NCBI GenBank assembly: GCA_013824715.1 | Contig: PNOH01000011.1 | Span: 1 to 64,000 of the forward strand | Source: Odoribacter sp. | GTDB taxonomy: Bacteria > Bacteroidota > Bacteroidia > Bacteroidales > Prolixibacteraceae | DNA length: 64,000 nt | Reading direction: 5' to 3' | Shown: positions 35,733 to 44,581 of the stretch, in pieces | Layout of the letters: every line of letters begins with the position of its first letter | How positions within the stretch are numbered: the stretch's first letter is position 1 | Made by a program: the position numbers and the translations under genes | The notes under the pieces: generated by a model | Seen by the model: the letters and a program-made list of their open reading frames with translations, nothing else | What the model was told of the DNA's origin: nothing | The model's database searches: none

Positions 35733-36458
35733 TTAAAGATTATCTGCATTAAAACATAAACAGCGAATACATTTATCCGATTGACAAGATAAAGAATTGG
35801 CTAATTCGTCCATTTTGAGCAAGCGGATTTCCTTGCCAGTTGCCTCAATAAGTCCCATATTATGAAGCGACCTGATTTCTCGGGAAAGTGATGGCCTGTT
35901 TACGCCAAAAAACTGGGCTAACTCTGTCTGTGATTTTTTCAGGATCAGTCTGTCAGAGTTCTGCTCCCTGGCTTGTGACAGGAGGTAAACAATGAACCGT
36001 TCCTTTAATGATCGTTGAGAAAAGCATGAAATCCGCTGATAAAGGTATGATGCACCTTCTGCAACCTCATTCAGATAGTTCTTCAGAAAAGTCTGATTGA
36101 TTTGCATCATTTTTAAAACCTCGCTTTTTTCAATCTTCAGTACCACTACATCAGTCATTGCAATAACATCCATCGGATAAACGATATCAACTCCCAACAG
36201 AAGGGCCGTTGAAAGGGCCGTTGTACTTTTTTGCTCAACTATCCGAAGAGAATTACCATTTTTACAGGTAATTTCACCTTTAATCACGCCTTTTATCAAG
36301 ATAATCAGGCTCTTCTGATACGAACCATTTCGGATAAGGCATTCATCTTTTAAGTAATGCTGAATGCGATGTACAACCTGACTTAACAAACCGCTGATTT
36401 CAGGAAGGCTAATTCCATCAAAAAGTGCACAATTCTTAATATTTTTTAACTGGTCCAT
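35733..36458 (-). CDS. Crp/Fnr-family transcriptional regulator with C-terminal Cys cluster
   Basis: 241 aa. A cyclic-nucleotide-binding-like beta-roll (about 15-125), a dimer helix, then a Crp-type winged helix with SQTELAQFFGVNRPSLSREI near 180-205. The roll lacks an obvious RxS cAMP-binding pocket, so another signal is likely. The last 17 residues contain four cysteines (C225, C230, C233, C235), unusual for this family and a possible metal or redox site. Divergent from a predicted NO-reductase operon 185 bp away, with a perfect GTAAC-N4-GTTAC palindrome just upstream of its own ATG. This suggests control of that operon and of itself. Confidence 0.85.
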   Translation of the reverse strand: MDQLKNIKNCALFDGISLPEISGLLSQVVHRIQHYLKDECLIRNGSYQKSLIILIKGVIKGEITCKNGNSLRIVEQKSTTALSTALLLGVDIVYPMDVIAMTDVVVLKIEKSEVLKMMQINQTFLKNYLNEVAEGASYLYQRISCFSQRSLKERFIVYLLSQAREQNSDRLILKKSQTELAQFFGVNRPSLSREIRSLHNMGLIEATGKEIRLLKMDELANSLSCQSDKCIRCLCFNADNL

Positions 36459-36471
36459 TATTTTAATGCCT

Positions 36472-36485
36472 GTAACATAGGTTAC
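36472..36485. promoter_or_regulatory. Candidate operator palindrome GTAAC-N4-GTTAC
   Basis: GTAACATAGGTTAC is a perfect 5+5 inverted repeat with a 4-bp spacer, the geometry of Crp/Fnr-family operators. It is 13 bp from the start codon of the Crp/Fnr-type gene and in the divergent region with the heme-copper reductase genes. Confidence 0.5.
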
Positions 36486-36643
36486 CGTTTCGTTGGTTAA
36501 AGAACAATATTTTTACAACAAATTAAGATAAAACTGTTTACAAGCATGTAGCAAAAATCAAATTACACGTTTTTTTGTAAGTAGTTTTAACTAATCCTTA
36601 ACAGCCATAAAAAAAAACAAAAACCTTACTTAAAACAACGTCT

Positions 36644-37216
36644 ATGATTGATTCAAATGTTGTACTTAACGGACAAACAATGGCTTATACATTCTATTGT
36701 ATTGCCATTCTCCTGCTAATGGGATGGTTTGGTCTGAGAATAACCAGAAAAGGGAGCAGTAACAAAGTGATTCCCGGGCTGTTTTATTCTTTTGTTGGTC
36801 TGCTTGTGATATTGGGGGTATCATTGCATATTGTTACCTACAATACCATTCCCTGGGTGAAAATGGACATTAACAGGGCGAATTTAAAGCCTGACAAAAC
36901 ATTCACTATCCTTGTCGAAAATCACAAATTTCAACTTCCTTCCGAAAAAATGATTGTCAGTTGCGATGACAAAGTATTGTTTGATGTCAGTTCTAATGAT
37001 CTCACTTACGGCTTTGGCGTTTTCAGGCAGGACAATTCAATGGTTTTCCAGATGCAGGTGGTGCCTGGTCATAAAAACGACATTCTTTGGAAATTCGAAA
37101 AGCCTGGTGTTTACACCATCCGCTCGACCGAATATTCGGGTCCAAAAGGTATCGCCATGATTGAAAAGGATGTAATTGAGGTGCTTGAATCAAGTGCAAC
37201 TTCAACTAACAAATGA
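36644..37216 (+). CDS. Subunit II of atypical heme-copper reductase, CuA ligands absent
   Basis: 190 aa. Two N-terminal transmembrane helices (about 15-34 and 44-64), then a cupredoxin-like domain with YGFGVFRQDNSMVFQMQVVP and KFEKPGVYTIRSTEYSGPKG, the COX2 layout. The CuA set is gone: the two cysteines are Ser161 and Ser165 (STEYSGP), the first His position is Y/G near 122, and no His follows. Only M172 remains. Electrons therefore must enter another way. Its stop overlaps the ATG of subunit I. This composition is known for some non-canonical NO reductases, but the assignment is inferred. Confidence 0.75.
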   Translation: MIDSNVVLNGQTMAYTFYCIAILLLMGWFGLRITRKGSSNKVIPGLFYSFVGLLVILGVSLHIVTYNTIPWVKMDINRANLKPDKTFTILVENHKFQLPSEKMIVSCDDKVLFDVSSNDLTYGFGVFRQDNSMVFQMQVVPGHKNDILWKFEKPGVYTIRSTEYSGPKGIAMIEKDVIEVLESSATSTNK

Positions 37217-38871
37217 CTCAATTAATTAAACTTAAAAGAAAACCTATGAATTTTACAAATACATTGCTCAACGGGGAACAAGGCTTATTCAAGGAAAAAA
37301 CCTTAACCCCCATGCAAAAACTAACGCTTCGTTTTGTCGTTGTCGGGTTGATTTATTATGGTCTTGCCGTAATCGAAGGTATGATCATGAGATTGTACCA
37401 AGTCGCGCCACTGCCAACCATCGAAACAAGCCAGTTCTTCGCCATAATGACGGCACATCCACTCGTTGGAATTTTCGGTTCGACCTATTCGATTGTTTTC
37501 GGGGCATTTTTATTCCTGGTCCCGTTCCTGATGAAAAAACCTCTCTGGAGTTTTAAACTTGCAAACTGGACCTTTTTATTGATTACAATAGGCACATTAA
37601 CTTTCTGGTTAGCTGGTTTTATTTCTGAATATGCACCGCTTTACACTTTATACTGGCCATTGCCAGCCGATTTCAGCCAGTTCAGCCCTCTGGGCGGCGC
37701 TGTTTTTATCGCAGGCATTGCGCTCGTTATGGTCGGAGCAGTATTTTTTGTGATCAACATTTTCAAAACTATCGTTTATACTCCCGAAGGCTGGGAAAAA
37801 CAGCCTGCAAGCGCCCTGTTCGCATCAGCTATCGGTTATGATGGCCTTCGTAACCTCTTCTCAAAAAAGAAGGTTAGGAAAGAACATTTAGTTTCTTTAC
37901 CAGTAGCTGCTATCGCACGTGGAACTATAGATGTTGCATTAAATGCAGGTATTATTTTATTCACCGGTGTACTTATTCTGGTTTACATGGTTAGTGCATT
38001 GCTTGGTTTCGACCTGAAAGAAACGGCAATCGATGCACTTCTGTATAAAAACTGGTTCTGGTGGGGGCTCGATTTAATTGCCGATGGGCTGGTCCTTATC
38101 TTTGTAGCCGGAACCTGGTATTTGCTGGCGATGATGATTACCGGAAAGAATTTGTATATGCAGAATATTGCCAGGGCCGCTTTGCTGGTCGAATTAGTCG
38201 TATCGTGGACGGTATGGTCTCACCATTTGCTTTCAGATCAGGCACAACCGATCATGCTTAAAATTGTTTCCGGAGAGTTGGTTACGGCCTTCGAGCTAAT
38301 TACCCAGGGACTGGCATTCTTCATCACTCTGGCCACTTTGTGGAGCGCACGTCCTTTAAAAATGACCAATGAATTAAAATTCTTGCTCGGTGGTCTTACC
38401 GGATTTGCACTGGCTGTTCCGGCAGGTATTATGCAGGCTGATATGGGTTTAAACCGGATTTTGCACAATACCCAGTGGATTATCGGGCCTCATGTACATG
38501 TCGCTATTTTGGTGGGATTAACAATGACTCTTTATTCAGCTATTTACGTTTTGTTCCCTGTTCTGACCAATGGAGCAAAACTGTACAGCCAGAAGTTAGC
38601 CAACTTCCATTTCTGGGCTCATCTGTTAGGCGGTATTGGTATGGGTGCATTCATGGGAATGGCTGGATTGAAAGGTATGCTACGCAGGACCATATACCTG
38701 GATGGCGAATTTAACCTGTATATGATCCTGGCCGCGATTTGCGGAACACTTCTGCTGCTTGCCTTCCTGGCCTTCTTTTACAACATTGTGATGAGCGTGG
38801 GGATTAATGGGGTGATTGGAATTTTCAAGCCTTCCAAGCTAAATAAAAAGGTTTTATTACCTACTGAATAA
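37213..38871 (+). CDS. Heme-copper oxidoreductase subunit I, NO-reductase-like (gNOR/sNOR-type)
   Basis: 552 aa, about 13-14 membrane helices. H82 (IMTAHPLVG) fits the low-spin heme ligand of helix II. H337-H338 (WSHHLLSD) fit the two CuB histidines of helix VII. H427 and H429 (IIGPHVHVAI) fit the heme ligands of helix X. On helix VI the usual GHP histidine is missing: the sequence is FWWGLDLIADG, placing D287 (or D291) there. Also, the Tyr cross-link of oxidases is not seen. Carboxylate substitution of a CuB His is a trait described for gNOR/sNOR-type NO reductases. Probable membrane NO reductase for detoxification or respiration; a divergent oxidase remains possible. Confidence 0.72.
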   Translation: MTQLIKLKRKPMNFTNTLLNGEQGLFKEKTLTPMQKLTLRFVVVGLIYYGLAVIEGMIMRLYQVAPLPTIETSQFFAIMTAHPLVGIFGSTYSIVFGAFLFLVPFLMKKPLWSFKLANWTFLLITIGTLTFWLAGFISEYAPLYTLYWPLPADFSQFSPLGGAVFIAGIALVMVGAVFFVINIFKTIVYTPEGWEKQPASALFASAIGYDGLRNLFSKKKVRKEHLVSLPVAAIARGTIDVALNAGIILFTGVLILVYMVSALLGFDLKETAIDALLYKNWFWWGLDLIADGLVLIFVAGTWYLLAMMITGKNLYMQNIARAALLVELVVSWTVWSHHLLSDQAQPIMLKIVSGELVTAFELITQGLAFFITLATLWSARPLKMTNELKFLLGGLTGFALAVPAGIMQADMGLNRILHNTQWIIGPHVHVAILVGLTMTLYSAIYVLFPVLTNGAKLYSQKLANFHFWAHLLGGIGMGAFMGMAGLKGMLRRTIYLDGEFNLYMILAAICGTLLLLAFLAFFYNIVMSVGINGVIGIFKPSKLNKKVLLPTE

Positions 38872-38890
38872 CAATTTTTCGCATACTCTA

Positions 38891-38926
38891 AAAAGCCGTA
38901 ATTATGAATAATGATTACGGCTTTTC
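38891..38926 (+). terminator. Terminator of the reductase operon
   Basis: AAAAGCCGTAAT (38891-38902) and ATTACGGCTTTT (38914-38925) form a perfect 12-bp stem with an 11-nt loop and T-rich ends, 20 nt after the stop. Confidence 0.9.
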
Positions 38927-39082
38927 TATTTTAAACTCTTCTGATTAATGAAAAGTCAGAAATGAACAATCGATAATATTACCAAACTGTAACTTCAACC
39001 CAGATTGCGTATTAATACCACTCAATAAGCGAGTTAATAGTATTATTTTAGCCGTCCTGAAATTAAAACGAAAATAACAGTA

Positions 39083-39991
39083 ATGACAGAATATAGTCTA
39101 TCTCATTTAAAGGAACTGGAAGCCGAAGCTATCCATATTATCCGTGAAGTAGCAGCCGAATTCGAGAATCCGGTGATGCTTTATTCCATCGGAAAAGACT
39201 CATCGGTCATGGTTCGTTTGGCTGAAAAAGCTTTTTACCCCGGAAAAGTTCCGTTTCCGCTAATGCACATCGATTCGAAATGGAAATTTAAAGAAATGGT
39301 CGAATTTCGCGACAATTATGCCCGCGAAAATGGCTGGAACCTGATTGTTCATTCCAACATGGCAGCATTTGAAGCAGGTGTTGGCCCGTTTACCCACGGA
39401 AGCAAGGTACACACCGATATAATGAAAACCCAGGCTTTGCTCGAAGGACTTTCAAAATACAAGTTTGATGCTGCTTTTGGAGGCGCCCGCCGCGACGAGG
39501 AGAAATCGCGTGCCAAAGAACGAATCTTTTCATTCCGTGATAAATTTCACCAGTGGGATCCCAAAAATCAACGCCCCGAATTATGGGACATCTACAATGC
39601 CCGTGTCCACAAAGGCGAATCAATCCGGGTATTTCCGATTTCAAACTGGACAGAACTCGATGTCTGGCAATATATCCGACTCGAAAAAATTCCAATTGTT
39701 CCGCTCTATTTTGCCAAAGAAAGGCCAATAGTAAATATTGACGGGAATCTGATCATGGTTGATGACGACAGGATGCCCAAAGAAATAGCTGCCAAAGCCG
39801 AAATGAAAATGGTGCGATTCCGTACACTGGGCTGTTACCCACTCACCGGAGCCGTTGAATCGGAAGCAGATACCATTGAAAAAATTGTGGAGGAAATGAT
39901 GACGGTAACCGTTTCGGAGCGCACCACCCGGGTGATTGATTTCGACCAGGATGGCTCGATGGAACAGAAAAAACGGGAAGGGTATTTTTGA
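39083..39991 (+). CDS. cysD: Sulfate adenylyltransferase subunit 2
   Basis: 302 aa. With CysN it makes APS from ATP and sulfate. The PP-loop ATPase motif is in [14 protein letters not shown] near residue 40, with [15 protein letters not shown] and [20 protein letters not shown] (ATP-binding) and [12 protein letters not shown] near residue 190. C-terminal [20 protein letters not shown] is the usual end. Separated from cysN by 157 bp full of REP-like sequence. Confidence 0.97.
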   Translation: MTEYSLSHLKELEAEAIHIIREVAAEFENPVMLYSIGKDSSVMVRLAEKAFYPGKVPFPLMHIDSKWKFKEMVEFRDNYARENGWNLIVHSNMAAFEAGVGPFTHGSKVHTDIMKTQALLEGLSKYKFDAAFGGARRDEEKSRAKERIFSFRDKFHQWDPKNQRPELWDIYNARVHKGESIRVFPISNWTELDVWQYIRLEKIPIVPLYFAKERPIVNIDGNLIMVDDDRMPKEIAAKAEMKMVRFRTLGCYPLTGAVESEADTIEKIVEEMMTVTVSERTTRVIDFDQDGSMEQKKREGYF

Positions 39992-40035
39992 AGCCCCCTC
40001 CAAACATCCCCCAAAAAGGGAGACTAAAAAAAGTG

Positions 40036-40123
40036 TCCGTCACATGAATGAGACGGCAAAGAATACTGCTTAGTCATTCATCGCTCCATATCCTTTGCCG
40101 TTTGGCTTTAGCCAACGGACATG
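40036..40123. repeat. REP-like palindromic element between cysD and cysN
   Basis: CCGTTTGGCTTTAGCCAACG at 40098-40117 is a near-perfect palindrome. Its flank ATATCCTTTGCC is inverted relative to GGCAAAGAATACT at 40054-40066, and ATGAATGA / TCATTCAT are a further inverted pair. The same 33-nt core occurs in inverse orientation at 51526-51558. Confidence 0.75.
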
Positions 40124-40148
40124 TAAATAAAAACAAACAATAAACATC

Positions 40149-42134
40149 ATGAATACTGATAAACTTCAAAATAGTTATACAGATAATTCCCCTTTTGGAG
40201 AAGCCCGGGGAACACTCGATATCAACGCCTTCCTCAACCAGGACGAAAAGAAAGACCTGCTTCGCCTGTTGACCGCTGGTTCGGTTGACGATGGAAAATC
40301 AACATTGATTGGCCGTTTGCTGTCCGACAGTAAGAAAATCTACGAAGATCAGCTTTCGGCGCTCGAGCGCGATAGCAAACGGGTTGGACATGCAGGCGAT
40401 GAAATTGACTACGCCCTCCTGCTCGATGGTTTAAAAGCCGAACGCGAACAAGGAATCACCATTGATGTGGCATACCGCTATTTCTCGACCAATAAGCGGA
40501 AATTCATCATTGCCGACACTCCCGGACATACCCAATACACCAGAAACATGGTCACCGGTGCATCAACCGCCAACCTTGCCATTATCCTGATTGATGCAAC
40601 CAAAGGAGTAATCACGCAAACCCGTCGCCATACATTTCTGGTTTCGATGCTCGGAATCAAACATGTGGTGCTCGCTGTCAATAAAATGGATCTGGTGAAT
40701 TACGACCAGAAAGTATTTGATGAGATTTGTGCCGATTACAAGGCTTTTATCACGCAGCTTGATGTTCCGGATGTGAACTTTATTCCGATTTCGGCCCTAA
40801 AAGGCGAAAACCTGGTTGAACCAACCACACTGATGCCCTGGTATCATGGAAAAAGCATGCTCGAATTCCTTGAATCGGTGCACATTAGCAGCGACCGCAA
40901 CTTCGACGATATGCGTTTCCCGGTTCAGTACGTGCTTCGTCCCGACCTTGATTTCCGGGGATTCTCGGCCCGAGTGGCTTCAGGAATCATCAGGAAAGGT
41001 GAAAACATTATGGTTTTACCATCGCGCAAAACATCACGGATAAAAGAAATTATTACCTACGACGGAAACCTGGATGAAGCTTTTCCACCGCAATCGGTAA
41101 CTATAACGCTCGAAGACGAAATTGATATTTCACGTGGAGATATGATAGTTTATCCGGATAATCTGCCACGCATTGAACGTCATTTTGAAGCCATGCTGGT
41201 ATGGATGGACGAAAAACCAATGGATACAGGCATGCAATTATTTCTCAAACATGCAAACAACACGACCCGGGTGCGGTTTGATAAAATTCAGTATAAAATT
41301 GATGTCAACAGCCTTCAGAAATCGTCTGTCGGTCATTTCGAGCTGAACGAAATCGGGCGGGTGGTTCTGACTACCAACAAAGCTATTTTCTTCGATCCTT
41401 ATAAGAAAAACCGCAGCACGGGCTCGTTTATCCTGATTGACCCTATCACGCACAACACCGTTGCTGTTGGAATGATCATTGATAAACTGAATGCTGAAGA
41501 CCTTCCATCGAAAATAGTGGACGAAAAAACGCTGGAAGCAAACAAACTCCGCATCACCAAAGGACAATCCCTGATTTCGGAAACCCAACTTCAAAAACGG
41601 TACAACCAAAAAGGAACAACTTTATGGATTACCGGATTGCACGGTTCAGGAAAAAACGAACTGGCATTCACCCTTGAAAAAGAGCTGTTTGAACAGGGTG
41701 CAACCGTAGTTTTGCTCGATGGAAGTTCAATCCGTTCAGGACTTTCCAACGAGCTTGACTTTTCGCCTGCAGATCGTGCCGAACATCTGCGTCGCGTGGC
41801 CCATATCTGCAAATTGCTGAACGATCAGGGAATCATTACGATATGCTCATTCATTTCTCCGGACGAAAACATCCGCAGGCAAGTGGTCCAGATCGTTGGC
41901 GAAAACCGGTTTAAGCTTATCCACATGGACGCAAGCCTTGATTTCTGCAAAAAGAACAAACCCGAATTGTACGAAAAATTCGAGCAGGGATTGATCGAAA
42001 ACCTTCCGGGAGCCGATCTTCCATTCACAACTCCTGAAAATCCGACATTGGTTTTAAAACCGGAAAACAGGGCGCAAAACACACGAATCATCATGGAGTA
42101 TTTGGCCGATAGTAAGATTTTCCCGATAGTTTAG
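40149..42134 (+). CDS. cysN: Sulfate adenylyltransferase subunit 1 fused to a degenerate APS-kinase domain
   Basis: 661 aa. Residues 35-440 are the CysN GTPase: [13 protein letters not shown] (K50), [28 protein letters not shown] and NKMDL. Residues about 490-661 resemble APS kinase (CysC): [48 protein letters not shown]. The kinase P-loop has Asn-Glu where Ser-Thr is expected after GSGK, and DGDNxR has become DGSSIR. APS made here may thus not be phosphorylated by this domain. Follows cysD; FkbM methyltransferase begins 12 nt later. Confidence 0.9.
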   Translation: MNTDKLQNSYTDNSPFGEARGTLDINAFLNQDEKKDLLRLLTAGSVDDGKSTLIGRLLSDSKKIYEDQLSALERDSKRVGHAGDEIDYALLLDGLKAEREQGITIDVAYRYFSTNKRKFIIADTPGHTQYTRNMVTGASTANLAIILIDATKGVITQTRRHTFLVSMLGIKHVVLAVNKMDLVNYDQKVFDEICADYKAFITQLDVPDVNFIPISALKGENLVEPTTLMPWYHGKSMLEFLESVHISSDRNFDDMRFPVQYVLRPDLDFRGFSARVASGIIRKGENIMVLPSRKTSRIKEIITYDGNLDEAFPPQSVTITLEDEIDISRGDMIVYPDNLPRIERHFEAMLVWMDEKPMDTGMQLFLKHANNTTRVRFDKIQYKIDVNSLQKSSVGHFELNEIGRVVLTTNKAIFFDPYKKNRSTGSFILIDPITHNTVAVGMIIDKLNAEDLPSKIVDEKTLEANKLRITKGQSLISETQLQKRYNQKGTTLWITGLHGSGKNELAFTLEKELFEQGATVVLLDGSSIRSGLSNELDFSPADRAEHLRRVAHICKLLNDQGIITICSFISPDENIRRQVVQIVGENRFKLIHMDASLDFCKKNKPELYEKFEQGLIENLPGADLPFTTPENPTLVLKPENRAQNTRIIMEYLADSKIFPIV

Positions 42135-42146
42135 CAAAGAAGATGT

Positions 42147-42944
42147 ATGTTATCAGTAAAAAGAGTTTTTAAAACGAACGCACACAACTCATTTTTCAAG
42201 GTTCTTGCTGGGTTTGGCAGATCCATGAACCGGTTGTATGAAAACAGGAACCATGATATCCACAGTAATGGTGAATTAACGATTTTGAAGAAAATCGCTC
42301 GAACTAATCCGTCGGTAATTATTGACGGAGGGGCAAATACCGGAGATTATTCATTGCTCACCAATCAATATAATCCTGACTGCAAAATTTATTCATTTGA
42401 GCCCGTAGAGGCTACATTTCAGTGTTTAACCGAAAACGTAAAGGATAATAAAAACATTATTCCGGTCAGAAAAGGATTATATAACAAGAACTGTTCTAAG
42501 GAAATAAATGTATTTGATTCAGACCAACACTCGTCCATCTATGATATCCAGGGGCTAAACTATGATTCAAATCAGAAACTAATGATTGAACTGGTTCGTG
42601 GTGACGATTTTATGGAAGAGAATGAAATAGATTCCATCGATTTTCTAAAACTTGATATTGAAGGCGCAGAGTATGATGCGCTGATTGGATTTGAAAACAG
42701 CATCAGGAATGGCAAAATAAAAGCCGTTCAGTTTGAATATGGCTATATCAATATTTCAACAAAAATATTACTGATTGATTATTACAATTTCTTTGAGGCA
42801 AATGACTATATCGTTGGTAAAATCTTCCCAAAGACCGTTGAATTCAGAAAATATGAATTTAAATACGAGGACTTTATAGGACCGAATTTCATTGCAGTGA
42901 AAAAATCAGAAACAGAACTTATCCATTCACTGCGCACAAAATAA
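42147..42944 (+). CDS. FkbM-family methyltransferase
   Basis: 265 aa. S-adenosylmethionine-dependent O-methyltransferase fold: IIDGGANTGDYSLL near residue 60 is motif I, IYSFEPVEATFQCL near 85, and FLKLDIEGAEYDALIGF near 170 is the FkbM signature. Targets are often sugar or polysaccharide hydroxyls; unknown here. Twelve nt behind cysN, so likely same transcript. A possible polysaccharide-modification role is inference. Confidence 0.88.
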   Translation: MLSVKRVFKTNAHNSFFKVLAGFGRSMNRLYENRNHDIHSNGELTILKKIARTNPSVIIDGGANTGDYSLLTNQYNPDCKIYSFEPVEATFQCLTENVKDNKNIIPVRKGLYNKNCSKEINVFDSDQHSSIYDIQGLNYDSNQKLMIELVRGDDFMEENEIDSIDFLKLDIEGAEYDALIGFENSIRNGKIKAVQFEYGYINISTKILLIDYYNFFEANDYIVGKIFPKTVEFRKYEFKYEDFIGPNFIAVKKSETELIHSLRTK

Positions 42945-42960
42945 ACAAACAACCAAACAC

Positions 42961-43425
42961 TTAACTCTGGCTACGAATAACATTCAAGGCCACACTCGCA
43001 TGCTTTTCCGGCGACAATTGAGATTTGAATTTCTGAATCAACCTTCCTTCAGAATTGAAAACATAAGTCACACGTCCAGGTATTAAACCAAACAAATCGG
43101 AGGGAACTCCCAGCAATTTTCGTAACTCACCCGCAGTATCAGATAGCAAAGAAAATGGCAATTCGTATTTGGCCTTAAACCTTGCATGAGTGGCAGGCTT
43201 ATCGCTACTCACACCATAAACCACGGCGCCGGCATCAACCAAACGCTGAAACGAATCCCGAAAACTGCAGGCTTCTTTTATGCATCCCCTGGTATCGTCT
43301 TTCGGATAAAAGTAGATAACCAGAAATTTTCCGGTTATTGAAGAAATATCAATAGGTTGGTGGGCTTCGTCCTTAAGAATGAAATGCGGAAGCTGATCTC
43401 CAACGATTAATCTTTTTTTCGCCAT
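42961..43425 (-). CDS. Peroxiredoxin, Bcp/PrxQ type
   Basis: 154 aa. Thiol peroxidase. FYPKDDTRGCIKEAC gives the peroxidatic Cys C48 and a second Cys C53 five residues on, as in atypical 2-Cys Bcp. VYGVSSDKPATHARF and SLLSDTAGELRKLLGVP follow the thioredoxin-like fold. Convergent with the FkbM gene (16 bp apart). Next to a thioredoxin gene, its plausible reductant. It may instead reduce organic hydroperoxides only; specificity is unclear. Confidence 0.92.
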   Translation of the reverse strand: MAKKRLIVGDQLPHFILKDEAHQPIDISSITGKFLVIYFYPKDDTRGCIKEACSFRDSFQRLVDAGAVVYGVSSDKPATHARFKAKYELPFSLLSDTAGELRKLLGVPSDLFGLIPGRVTYVFNSEGRLIQKFKSQLSPEKHASVALNVIRSQS

Positions 43426-43474
43426 TTTTCAGTCAGGTCAGGTAATCGTGTATGTTTGGTTATTAGAGTTGTAA

Positions 43475-43774
43475 TTACAGGATTTCACGCAAAGCGATCG
43501 AAATATCGTTTACTGCCTGCAACCCAGTACCGCTCCATTGAATTTTACCCCCCTGAAACAAAACTATGGCAGGTATGTTCCGAACCTTACAGGAGGTAGC
43601 TATGTCGGGATAATGATCAACATTCACTTTTATAATACGCACGTGTTCCCTAAAATCATCTTTAACTTCTTTTAAAACGGAAGGCATTAAACGGCATGGA
43701 ACACACCAGTCAGCATAAAAATCGACCAATACCGGTTTTGCCGATTTTACGATATGGTTAAACCGACTATTCAT
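43475..43774 (-). CDS. Thioredoxin
   Basis: About 99 aa from the ATG at 43774 (MNSRFNHIVKSAKPVLVDFY); the longer frame to 43951 is the neighbouring gene read out of phase. Active site WCVPC (C24, C27), a variant of WCGPC, then NIPAIVLFQGGK with the cis-proline. Its ATG overlaps the end of the DUF6132 gene by 8 nt, so the two are translationally coupled. Probably reduces the nearby peroxiredoxin. Confidence 0.9.
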   Translation of the reverse strand: MNSRFNHIVKSAKPVLVDFYADWCVPCRLMPSVLKEVKDDFREHVRIIKVNVDHYPDIATSCKVRNIPAIVLFQGGKIQWSGTGLQAVNDISIALREIL

Positions 43775-43982
43775 TTCTGCTTTCCCGCTTTGCAATATAA
43801 CTTCCCAGCAAATCGCCCAGTAAATATCCCAATGCTGCCCCCCATAAGGTAGATAAATACCATACCGATTGTATCGGGCAGGTGCCGCTTGTGCAACCAA
43901 CAAATTTCCAATACAGGAAACCGCTAAAAGCTCCAACGCCGACAAATCCAACTTTAATCCAAAAAATTTTGTTTTTAGCCAT
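43767..43982 (-). CDS. DUF6132-like small membrane protein
   Basis: 71 aa. Two hydrophobic segments (about 7-26 and 40-60) and a cysteine pair in VGCTSGTCPIQS between them. This pattern, CTSGTCPI, is characteristic of DUF6132-type proteins found beside thioredoxin genes. A redox-linked membrane role is plausible but not known. Coupled to the thioredoxin gene by an 8-nt overlap. Confidence 0.8.
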   Translation of the reverse strand: MAKNKIFWIKVGFVGVGAFSGFLYWKFVGCTSGTCPIQSVWYLSTLWGAALGYLLGDLLGSYIAKRESRNE

Positions 43983-44126
43983 TTCTTATTATTTCGAATT
44001 GAAACAATAGCTTAGTTGATAAGTTCAACCCTTTCGAATAGATAATAAAATACATACATAGATATTTTTGATATTCATGCTGTAAACCAATCTGAAACAA
44101 ACCTCCATCATTAAACTGGAAGCTGT

Positions 44127-44465
44127 TTATTTAATAAACTCCTTACGTATGGGATTAAAATTATCAATCAGTCGGGCCTGTTGCGAAAGAAGCCGGATCG
44201 TATGTTTTTTGCCTGAAGGTACAGCAAACATATCGCCTGCCTGAAGGTGCTGCTCCTTTTCGCCTTCACAGTAAAAAATAATCTCACCCGAAGCAACATA
44301 ACTGGTTTGCTCGTGGAGGTGTGAATGATAAGGCTCTGCTTCTGCCCATGGACCATCAGAAAAACCGACGATAACTGTCATTAAATTTGGGGTGTGGATA
44401 ATCCGTCGTTCCAGTCCTTCCCGAACAATCTCAGGAGCGCTTTCTGCGAATTTTACAACTGCCAT
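44127..44465 (-). CDS. Cupin-domain protein
   Basis: 112 aa. A single small beta barrel: YHSHLHEQTSYVASGEIIFY gives the HxH...E metal-binding motif 1, and LQAGDMFAVPSGKKHTIRLL motif 2 with its His. Such proteins bind a metal and a small ligand, often sugar-related. Function unknown. Downstream of the sugar locus on the same strand but separated by 116 bp of short inverted repeats. Confidence 0.85.
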   Translation of the reverse strand: MAVVKFAESAPEIVREGLERRIIHTPNLMTVIVGFSDGPWAEAEPYHSHLHEQTSYVASGEIIFYCEGEKEQHLQAGDMFAVPSGKKHTIRLLSQQARLIDNFNPIRKEFIK

Positions 44466-44499
44466 ATTTTAACTGATTATTGATGAATGTTGATTTAAA

Positions 44500-44578
44500 G
44501 AATTTGACAATGTGACAATTCGACAATTCGACAATTATAAAAAGTGCAGCTCAATTACCGAATTATCGAATTGCCGAC
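44500..44578. repeat. Short reiterated GACAATTC inverted repeat
   Basis: GACAATGTGACAATTCGACAATTCGACAATT with a downstream partial complement ATTACCGAATTATCGAATTG can form an imperfect hairpin. It separates the cupin gene from the PmoA-like gene and may end transcription. Confidence 0.45.
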
Positions 44579-44581
44579 TTA

